The notes under the pieces were generated by a model. That model was not told where the DNA came from and searched no databases. It saw nothing but the letters and a program-made list of their open reading frames with translations. Shown piece by piece: positions 1 through 5,739 of a stretch of 8,964 nucleotides of DNA (its first letter is position 1; each line of letters begins with the position of its first letter). The translations under genes were made by a program, and so were the position numbers. This DNA comes from Brachyspira pilosicoli. GTDB lineage: Bacteria > Spirochaetota > Brachyspiria > Brachyspirales > Brachyspiraceae. The DNA is taken from contig NZ_SRZM01000012.1 in assembly GCF_019402445.1 (NCBI RefSeq), positions 1-8,964 of the forward strand, read 5' to 3'.

Positions 1-8
1 ATATACCC

Positions 9-36
9 TAGACAGGTAAATATTATATAATATAAT
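9..36 (+). promoter_or_regulatory. Sigma-70-type promoter of the chemoreceptor gene
   Basis: The sequence shows TAGACA at 9-14 (5 of 6 matches to TTGACA) and TATAAT at 31-36 (6 of 6), separated by 16 bp. Transcription would start near 43, giving a very short leader. A GAGAG purine run at 41-45 is the only ribosome-binding-site candidate before the ATG at 55, so the true start site may lie slightly upstream of 43. The -10 overlaps an all-A/T perfect palindrome (20-33). The assignment is inferred from consensus matching alone. Confidence 0.6.
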
Positions 37-54
37 TTCAGAGAGTTTATTAAA

Positions 55-1896
55 ATGAAAAATAAATTTAATAGTTTAACAATACAAATACCTATGGCAA
101 TTAATATATTTATTACTTCATTACTATTTATATCAATCTTTACACTAGTAAGAATGTCTTCAAAAGCTATAGATAAAGCTACTTATGACGGCTTTCAAAC
201 CACTGTAAAAGGATACACTACTTTTATAAACTCTTGGTCTGAAAATCAGCTTGTATTGGCAGATACTTATTCTTCATTGTCATTTGTAATTAATTATATG
301 ATACAAAGAAACGTTGAAGCAGAGGCCAATATGCTAACTGTACTAGGATTAATGGGAGCAAAAAATCCGTATGTAATTAGCCTATCACTAGTAGAAAAAG
401 ACAGCACTATTATAAATAGTTCATCAAAAGGAGATAATATCACTGGTAAAAAAATATCTGAATTATTTCCAGAATTGTGGCAAAAATTTAATAATGTAAA
501 AAAACCTACATTATCAGACTATATATATAAAAATAATGATGGAAAATGGATTATAGGCTGTATATCTCCTGTACTTTCAAGGACTGATAAAAGTTATTTG
601 GGAGCTATGCTTGTAATACTAGATTGGTCTAAAGTTGTTGATGAGATGCTAATTAATATAGGAGATAATTTTGATAATGATAGAAGAATTTTTATTATCA
701 ATCAAAAAAATATTATAATGCATAATTTATTAGAGAATATTGGTAAAGAGTTTCCAAAAGAGTTTAATAATGTAATTAATGAAAAAGAAGGTTATTTATC
801 ATTTACAGAATCATCTATTGAAAAATCATGCTTCTTTTATTCTGCTAATAATCTTCCTTGGAAATTGGCGGTTGCTATACCAAATAAGCTATTAAATCAA
901 AATAAAAATAAATTAATAACTACAGGAGTTATTATAGGAATAATAGGAATTATTGTTGGATATATAATAGGATATTTTTACACAAAAATAAAAATTTCTC
1001 CTTTAAAAGTTGTAGCAAAAGAAGCAAAAGATATGTCAAGAGGAAATTTTGTATTAGAAGACCATAAATTCCAAAATAATGAAATAGGAGAAATAGCAGA
1101 TTCTTTTAGAGAAATGAGAAATGCATTATCCAGTATAATTAGTGAAGTTAATGATACTTCAGAAAAAATTAATGAATCAGCTCTAATATTATCTAGAGGA
1201 AGTGATGATTTAGAAAAAAGAACCGAAGAACAAGCAAGCAGTTTGGAAGAAACATCATCTGCAATACAGCAAATGGCTTCTACAATAAAAAGTTCAACTG
1301 CAAATTCTGTAGATGGAAATAATATGATGGCATCATCTAAAGAAGCTGTAGAAAAAGGTGCTAAAAGTATATCAGAAACTACAAAAAATATAGAAGAAGT
1401 TTATGAGGATAGCGAAAAAATTAAAACTATCACAAAAACAATAGAAGATATTGCTTTTCAAACTAATATACTCGCTCTTAATGCATCTGTGGAAGCTGCA
1501 CGTGCTGGAGAACATGGGAAGGGTTTCGCTGTTGTAGCATCAGAAGTTAGAAACTTGGCTCAAAACTCTCAAACTTCAGCTAAAGATATAACATTATTAA
1601 TAGATAATATATATGAAAAAATTAACAAATCTGCAGAAACTGCTAGAGAATCTAAGCTAATATTTGATGATATACAATCAAAAGTTGAAAATACAGCTAA
1701 AATAATGAATGAGATAAGCACAACGGCATTAGAACAAGAAACTTCTATAGAACATGTAAATATATCTATATCAAAAATAGATGCTATTACTAATAAAAAT
1801 GTTACTTTAGTTGATGAAACTGCACTCTCTTCAAAAGAAATATTAGAACAAGCTCAGCAATTAAAAAAGATAATGAATTTTTTCAAAATGTCTTAA
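55..1896 (+). CDS. Methyl-accepting chemotaxis protein with dCache-type sensor
   Basis: This is a complete transmembrane chemoreceptor that would sense a small ligand outside the inner membrane and control CheA through CheW. The 613-residue protein has a first membrane helix at about 12-32 and a periplasmic region of about 33-286. The sensor looks like a double Cache domain: a '[11 protein letters not shown]' strand pair lies in the membrane-distal half, and '[11 protein letters not shown]' closes the membrane-proximal half. A glycine/isoleucine-rich second membrane helix lies at 287-309, followed by a HAMP linker at about 311-363. The cytoplasmic hairpin has a methylation-type segment around E391-T400 ([10 protein letters not shown]). 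Its tip is nearly invariant, from D465-IAFQTN through E480-AARAGE to V494. The ligand is not predictable, and I could not trace the amino-acid-binding dCache motif. The C-terminus (NFFKMS) lacks an NWETF-like CheR/CheB tether. No che genes adjoin it. The ATG at 55 follows a GAGAG run and starts the first helix correctly. Confidence 0.95.
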   Translation: MKNKFNSLTIQIPMAINIFITSLLFISIFTLVRMSSKAIDKATYDGFQTTVKGYTTFINSWSENQLVLADTYSSLSFVINYMIQRNVEAEANMLTVLGLMGAKNPYVISLSLVEKDSTIINSSSKGDNITGKKISELFPELWQKFNNVKKPTLSDYIYKNNDGKWIIGCISPVLSRTDKSYLGAMLVILDWSKVVDEMLINIGDNFDNDRRIFIINQKNIIMHNLLENIGKEFPKEFNNVINEKEGYLSFTESSIEKSCFFYSANNLPWKLAVAIPNKLLNQNKNKLITTGVIIGIIGIIVGYIIGYFYTKIKISPLKVVAKEAKDMSRGNFVLEDHKFQNNEIGEIADSFREMRNALSSIISEVNDTSEKINESALILSRGSDDLEKRTEEQASSLEETSSAIQQMASTIKSSTANSVDGNNMMASSKEAVEKGAKSISETTKNIEEVYEDSEKIKTITKTIEDIAFQTNILALNASVEAARAGEHGKGFAVVASEVRNLAQNSQTSAKDITLLIDNIYEKINKSAETARESKLIFDDIQSKVENTAKIMNEISTTALEQETSIEHVNISISKIDAITNKNVTLVDETALSSKEILEQAQQLKKIMNFFKMS

Positions 1897-1905
1897 TCTT
1901 TAAAA

Positions 1906-1933
1906 TTGACAATAAAATATTTATATATATAAT
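1906..1933 (+). promoter_or_regulatory. Perfect-consensus sigma-70 promoter of the barrel gene
   Basis: TTGACA at 1906-1911 and TATAAT at 1928-1933 both match consensus at all six positions, with a 16-bp spacer. Transcription would start near 1940, about 24 nt before the ATG at 1964. It begins only 10 bp after the chemoreceptor stop codon. This strongly suggests that the downstream gene is a separate and probably well-expressed unit. Inferred from sequence alone. Confidence 0.75.
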
Positions 1934-1946
1934 ATCAAAATATTTT
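1914..1946 (+). repeat. 9-bp inverted repeat centred on the -10 element
   Basis: AAAATATTT at 1914-1922 is the exact reverse complement of AAATATTTT at 1938-1946, with a 15-bp spacer. The centre (1930) falls on the -10 hexamer at 1928-1933. It could be an operator, or a weak hairpin ending the chemoreceptor transcript. It is made only of A and T and is not followed by a clean U-run, so chance is a serious alternative. Confidence 0.35.
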
Positions 1947-1963
1947 GTTATTTGGATTTATTT

Positions 1964-3070
1964 ATGAAAAAAATATTCACTCTTTCTTGTTTTGTTTTGA
2001 TAATAGCTTCTTCAATTTTAAACTCACAAACAGCATATACCAATGCAATAATGCCAAAACTACCAAATGCCTTTGATATGTTTATAGGAAGAGAAGGAAA
2101 CAATGAACTTCCTCAATATATAAAACCAGACTATTTTAGAGATGATTATAAAAGAACATTGCCAAACCCAAATGATGAAAATTTAAGTTTCTTTGAAAAA
2201 TACCCATTAGAATTCCATTTGGTTTCAACATTCTCTTATGCAATTACTGTAAATACTTTTAATATGAGAGATACTTTTGCTACTATTGGTCAAACTTTTC
2301 ATAATGATTATATACAATTTACAGGTTTTATTACAGCATATGGATATTTTGATACACATAACCCAGATATAAACTACCCATATATAAGAGGAAATGGAGG
2401 GATATATGATGGAGGTGTACAGGCTGTATTTGTAGATAGAATATTAGTTTCTGCAAGAGGAAAAGCTACCTTTGATATTAATACAACAACATTTATGCTT
2501 ATGCCGCATTATTATGACACTACACAAAACCCAGCATATATAGATACTCCAGATTATTATATACCTCAAGTATTAAATGGTCCTGGTATAAGAGTTGGGT
2601 TTATAGGAAATCATTATGAAATAGCATATTCTCAAGGTGATTTTAGACATAGTATACCAAAAGCATTATTACTTAGATTTAATATACCAAATATAGAAGT
2701 GCGTTTTTTGTATGAACATGAAAATAGAAGAGAGCCTCAAAATTATCATATAACATTATTTGATTCGCTTGTTCAGGCTTCTGCTACTTTTAGATTCCCT
2801 CTTATGAACGAAACAATTTGGCTTAATGGTATTGCTGAATATACTTGGAGACAAAATGATGCTCATTATATAAGATTAGAACAAGGGTTCGAATGGTATA
2901 TGCTCAATATTGCTTTAAGAGAAATGGTGCATATAAAAGATAAAGAGGCTAAAATATATTTGGAATATGCTCTATTTGGTAAGTTCAAGGCTGGTCCGGC
3001 AGAGTTTAATGTTGGTTTTCAGGGTGCCACTGATGGAAGATACTATATTGCTGGAAATGTAAAACTATAA
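1964..3070 (+). CDS. Secreted beta-barrel-like protein, probable outer-membrane protein
   Basis: I do not recognise the family. I chose the ATG at 1964 (368 residues) over an in-frame TTG at 1952, because the ATG gives a classical signal peptide. This has MKK, then a hydrophobic core to about residue 19, with cleavage plausible between residues 21 and 28. A weak TGGA at 1953-1956 could bind ribosomes. The mature part has no further hydrophobic helix. It consists of many short segments alternating polar and hydrophobic or aromatic residues, joined by loops rich in Asn, Asp, Pro and Tyr. Examples are 'YIQFTGFITAYGYF', 'IEVRFLYEHEN' and 'IWLNGIAEYTW'. This is the pattern of an outer-membrane barrel of roughly 12-16 strands. 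The C-terminus ends in NVKL rather than the aromatic residue usual for BAM substrates. No lipobox is present: the early Cys9 lies before the hydrophobic core. A channel, an adhesin or a surface antigen are all possible. Confidence 0.7.
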   Translation: MKKIFTLSCFVLIIASSILNSQTAYTNAIMPKLPNAFDMFIGREGNNELPQYIKPDYFRDDYKRTLPNPNDENLSFFEKYPLEFHLVSTFSYAITVNTFNMRDTFATIGQTFHNDYIQFTGFITAYGYFDTHNPDINYPYIRGNGGIYDGGVQAVFVDRILVSARGKATFDINTTTFMLMPHYYDTTQNPAYIDTPDYYIPQVLNGPGIRVGFIGNHYEIAYSQGDFRHSIPKALLLRFNIPNIEVRFLYEHENRREPQNYHITLFDSLVQASATFRFPLMNETIWLNGIAEYTWRQNDAHYIRLEQGFEWYMLNIALREMVHIKDKEAKIYLEYALFGKFKAGPAEFNVGFQGATDGRYYIAGNVKL

Positions 3071-3120
3071 GACTTAGAAATATTTATATATAACTTTTAT
3101 AATTTGAGAGGTACTAATAA

Positions 3121-3540
3121 ATGAAAAAAATAATCTATATGTTTTTTATATTATCAATAATGAATGTGTATCTATATTCACAGTCTATTGGATTAAGTGA
3201 AGTACCTAAAAGCTCTATAATGTTTGCTGACAAATATTTCTCAGATTATTATTTATATAGGGCTGCTAAATCATCTGGCGGATATGTTTTAATATTTAAA
3301 GGTGGATTAAAAATATATGTAAACTTTAATGGAGATTGGCATACTATAAGCGGTGGCGGAGATGAAATATCTATAGACTATATTGAAGATAATATAAAAA
3401 ATACTATAAAAAAAGAATTTCCAGAAGAAAAAGTAATATATATTCAGAAAAAAAGTAAAGAATACAAAATACAATTCAAAAGCAGAAGAAAAATTACTAT
3501 AGACTTTGATGGTAATATTACAAAAAGTGGTAGAGATTAA
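3121..3540 (+). CDS. Small exported PepSY-like protein (copy 1)
   Basis: This 139-residue protein has an N-terminal signal peptide (MKK plus a hydrophobic core to about residue 18, likely cut near YS-QS at 20-22), so it should be periplasmic. The rest resembles the PepSY-like (DUF2874, beta-lactamase-inhibitor-like) fold: helix, then beta-hairpin, repeated twice. The first unit covers about 28-77 with 'LIFKGGLKIYVNFNGDW' (57-73). The second covers about 86-134 with 'IDFDGNI' (127-133). Function in this family is largely unknown, and binding of a protein partner is a guess. A GAGAGG ribosome binding site at 3106-3111 precedes the ATG by 9 nt. The gene starts 50 bp after the barrel gene. The spacer has a TATAAT at 3098-3103 but no good -35, so cotranscription with the barrel gene is likely. 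It is a clear paralogue of the protein at 4736-5164. Its stop codon overlaps the end of the glycosyltransferase gene on the other strand. Confidence 0.8.
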   Translation: MKKIIYMFFILSIMNVYLYSQSIGLSEVPKSSIMFADKYFSDYYLYRAAKSSGGYVLIFKGGLKIYVNFNGDWHTISGGGDEISIDYIEDNIKNTIKKEFPEEKVIYIQKKSKEYKIQFKSRRKITIDFDGNITKSGRD

Positions 3541-4649
3541 ATATTATCAGCTAAATATTTAACAATATCATCCCTAACATTTCTACCATAATAATCAAAT
3601 TGTGTTTCTCGCATTTTTACAAGCTTTTCTCTATTATTAGCAATGAGTAAGTCTATTTTATTGAAAATATCATCTGTAGATTTTGAATCTAAACCTAAAC
3701 CATTTTGCTGTATATAAATAGGATTCTCCTCTTCCTGACCTGGTAAAGCCCCCATAGATACTATTGGAATAATACAATTAACTGCCTCTATTATAGCTGT
3801 AGGACCTGACCTTGTTATCAATATATCATTATCATGAAAAAGTTTGGCTATATTTTGAGTGTATCCTATTATCTGAGGACTATAACTTCTTGAAGCATAA
3901 AATTTATTTAGCTTATTATATGTATGCTTATTTCTTCCGCATATTATTGTAACTTCACAATTATATCTACTATAAAGATTTTTTATTATATATAAAAGTC
4001 TTTTAGTTTTTTCAGAATTATTTAGTATTAATATTTTTAATTTTCCATCAATATTTGTATTTTTAATAATTTCTTCTTTGCTTGCAAAAGGAGCATCAAA
4101 ACCATTTCTTACAGGAAGACCGAATGTTATAAGCTTTTCTCTATCTATTCCGTTTTTTATCATATATTCTGTAGCTTCTTTTGAAGGACTTATTATCTTA
4201 TCTGCCCTATTATCAAACCAAATCTTTGTTATTGTAATTAAATCTGTAATAAGTATAAAAAACTTCACATCCAATTTCTTCTTCTCTATTATATTTAATA
4301 AACTTCCGCTAAAAAGAGGATGCACATTCAAAATTAAATCTGGCTTATATTGTTTATAAATCTTTAAAAAACTTCTCTTAATTGTTATAGAATTATTTTT
4401 ATTAATAAAGTCCTTGTTTTTAAATGAAAACTTAAAAATCTTCTCCCAAAGCTTAGGAAAATATTTTACACATTGATTATAAAGTCTCTCAGCAGCTAAT
4501 AAATCAGGACCTCCCAAAGTAAAACCATTTACTACTTTTATCTCAACACTATCTTTATATAATTTTTCAAAACCTTGAATAAGAGCAGTATGAACACTTT
4601 TATGTCCATGACCTGTATATTCTGAAGATATTATAAGTATTTTTTTCAT
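3537..4649 (-). CDS. MGDG-synthase/UgtP-type glycolipid glycosyltransferase
   Basis: This 370-residue protein belongs to the GT28-type family that transfers a hexose from a UDP-sugar to diacylglycerol at the cytoplasmic face of the membrane. The N-terminal acceptor domain (about 1-185) opens with a Rossmann strand and the motif GHGHKSVH at 13-20, matching the family's GGGH-type lipid-binding loop. It continues with VHPL (109-112), ITDL (134-137) and GLPVRNGF (177-184). The C-terminal donor domain has ICGRN (236-240), GYTQNIAKLF (262-271), ILITRSGPTAIIEA (276-289) and PGQEEENP (303-310). This sequence of motifs is diagnostic. Length agrees with bacterial UgtP/MGDG synthases. Whether the sugar is glucose or galactose, and whether the acceptor is diacylglycerol or another lipid, cannot be read from the sequence. 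The start is supported by AAAAAGG 7 nt upstream. It is transcribed from its own strong promoter at 4691-4718. Its stop codon overlaps that of the convergent PepSY-like gene. Confidence 0.88.
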   Translation of the reverse strand: MKKILIISSEYTGHGHKSVHTALIQGFEKLYKDSVEIKVVNGFTLGGPDLLAAERLYNQCVKYFPKLWEKIFKFSFKNKDFINKNNSITIKRSFLKIYKQYKPDLILNVHPLFSGSLLNIIEKKKLDVKFFILITDLITITKIWFDNRADKIISPSKEATEYMIKNGIDREKLITFGLPVRNGFDAPFASKEEIIKNTNIDGKLKILILNNSEKTKRLLYIIKNLYSRYNCEVTIICGRNKHTYNKLNKFYASRSYSPQIIGYTQNIAKLFHDNDILITRSGPTAIIEAVNCIIPIVSMGALPGQEEENPIYIQQNGLGLDSKSTDDIFNKIDLLIANNREKLVKMRETQFDYYGRNVRDDIVKYLADNI

Positions 4650-4673
4650 TTTTTTACCTTTTTATTAACTATT

Positions 4674-4711
4674 AAGATATCATTGATAATATTATAATAA
4701 ATTGATATCTT
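4674..4711 (-). repeat. 9-bp inverted repeat flanking the -10 of the glycosyltransferase promoter
   Basis: AAGATATCA at 4674-4682 is the exact reverse complement of TGATATCTT at 4703-4711, with a 20-bp spacer. The left arm covers roughly the transcription start and first transcribed bases, the right arm lies in the -35/-10 spacer, and the -10 sits between them. Because the transcript would start inside the repeat, an RNA hairpin is unlikely and a protein-binding operator is the better reading. Each arm contains GATATC, so it is less likely to be chance than an all-A/T repeat. Confidence 0.45.
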
Positions 4712-4718
4712 TTGTCAA
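4691..4718 (-). promoter_or_regulatory. Perfect-consensus sigma-70 promoter of the glycosyltransferase gene
   Basis: Read on the minus strand, TTGACA lies at 4718-4713 and TATAAT at 4696-4691, both perfect, with a 16-bp spacer. Transcription would start near 4684, giving a leader of about 35 nt to the ATG at 4649. This lets the gene be transcribed independently of the aspartokinase operon upstream, although readthrough remains possible because no terminator is visible before it. Confidence 0.75.
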
Positions 4719-4735
4719 TCTAATCATTAATTGTT

Positions 4736-5164
4736 TTAAATGATATTTCCTTCTTTATCAAAAGAAACTATTTTTCCATCATCAACTTTAAATTGATAGC
4801 CTTTAGATTTTTTATATATTGAGTTTATTTTAGTATATTTTGATTTTAGAGTATTTATAATATTTGAAGGTATAAATCTGCTTGCTTTTTCAAATGGTAT
4901 AATATTCCTATTTCCTATAATATTAATCCATTCTCCTTTAAAATTAAATTGAATAGAACTTCCGCCTTTAAATACAACTATATAATGATGGCTCATCATG
5001 GTGTTATGTATAGTATAATCATTAAAATTATTTTCTATAAATTCTTTTGAAATATCAGGAAGCCTCTCATAAGGTATCATAGTAAAATTACTATCATCAT
5101 AAAAATATAAATAACCAGAACTAAAGAAACTTAAAAACAATAAAAATAAATAAAGCTTTTTCAT
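4736..5164 (-). CDS. Small exported PepSY-like protein (copy 2)
   Basis: This 142-residue protein starts with MKK and a strongly hydrophobic stretch (about 4-20), a signal peptide or membrane anchor, followed by an extracytoplasmic domain of the PepSY-like (DUF2874) type. The first unit contains LPDISKEFIENNF (35-47), a typical 'LP...fi...f' helix, then the hairpin IVVFKGGSSIQFNFKGEW (62-79). The second unit has IPSNIINTLKSKY (98-110), then a hairpin ending VSFDKEGNI (133-141). It aligns without large gaps to the protein at 3121-3540, sharing FKGG, the 'NF.G.W' turn, 'NI.NT.K', KKSK and the terminal 'FD..GNI'. The two are therefore paralogues in opposite orientation. It lies 52 bp after the DUF4234 gene with only a weak AGAG ribosome binding site, and is probably the last gene of the aspartokinase operon. 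A TATAAT at 5186-5191 lacks a good -35. Function unknown. Confidence 0.78.
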   Translation of the reverse strand: MKKLYLFLLFLSFFSSGYLYFYDDSNFTMIPYERLPDISKEFIENNFNDYTIHNTMMSHHYIVVFKGGSSIQFNFKGEWINIIGNRNIIPFEKASRFIPSNIINTLKSKYTKINSIYKKSKGYQFKVDDGKIVSFDKEGNII

Positions 5165-5216
5165 TATTATTTTCTCTATAAATTAATTATATATAAATAA
5201 TATAATAAAATATTTA

Positions 5217-5711
5217 TTATATTGTATCTGCTTTTTTCCAAATATTATTAAGTTTATCTTGCAAAATAAGAGAAGATGCATTTACTATATATATAAGGCT
5301 AAAAGGAATAACTCTTAAAACAGCAAAAATTCTATCAATATCATTATCTATATAATTGACACTAATTGCAAAAATAATAACACTAAATATTATATTTAAA
5401 AACAAAGCAATAAAAATAACAATATCTATTAAAACTATCATAACCGTTTTATCTTCAGTATTATCCATTCCAATTTGATTAGGCATTTCTTTATACACTA
5501 CCTTACCATATTTATAATACCAATACTTAAAATAAAGCCCGCAAGTAAAGAAACCTAATAATACTTCAATCAACGGATTAATATCTTCTTTACCTGTGAA
5601 GTCTTTTATTTCTTTTGTAGTTTTGTATATCCAATAATAATAAAATAATCCACAGGTAAGTATATTAAGCAAAAGAAGTAAATGAATTGGAAATATTACT
5701 CCTTTTTTCAT
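5217..5711 (-). CDS. DUF4234 family integral membrane protein
   Basis: This 164-residue protein is almost entirely membrane-embedded, with probable helices at about 6-28, 46-66, 89-117 and 130-150. The recognisable feature is a repeated motif: TCGLFYYYWIYK at 19-30 and TCGLYFKYWYYK at 56-67. Each lies at the end of a hydrophobic helix, as is typical of the DUF4234 family of small bacterial membrane proteins. No catalytic residues or transport signature can be seen and no function is known to me. The start ATG is preceded by TTGGAG, 11 nt upstream. The gene begins only 28 bp after the aspartokinase stop codon on the same strand, so the two should share a transcript. Nothing in the sequence ties it to amino-acid metabolism. 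Confidence 0.75.
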   Translation of the reverse strand: MKKGVIFPIHLLLLLNILTCGLFYYYWIYKTTKEIKDFTGKEDINPLIEVLLGFFTCGLYFKYWYYKYGKVVYKEMPNQIGMDNTEDKTVMIVLIDIVIFIALFLNIIFSVIIFAISVNYIDNDIDRIFAVLRVIPFSLIYIVNASSLILQDKLNNIWKKADTI

Positions 5712-5739
5712 AAATAAATTTTCTCCAATTTATTACTAA

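Noticed and set aside
1952..1963. TTG start extending the barrel protein by four residues
   Set aside because: The ATG at 1964 gives a canonical MKK signal peptide and a better-placed purine stretch upstream; the extension adds MDLF ahead of it without benefit.
1954..2035. Lipoprotein signal (Cys9) in the barrel protein
   Set aside because: The cysteine precedes the hydrophobic core and is not in an L-x-[AG]-C context, so it cannot be a lipidation site.
4078..4359. 93-residue open frame on the + strand
   Set aside because: It lies wholly inside the well-supported glycosyltransferase gene on the opposite strand, has no ribosome binding site and shows no recognisable domain.
4716..4733. Near-palindrome CAATCTAATCATTAATTG beside the glycosyltransferase -35
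   Set aside because: The arms need a bulge to pair and are mostly A/T; not distinguishable from chance, and no U-run follows to make it a terminator.
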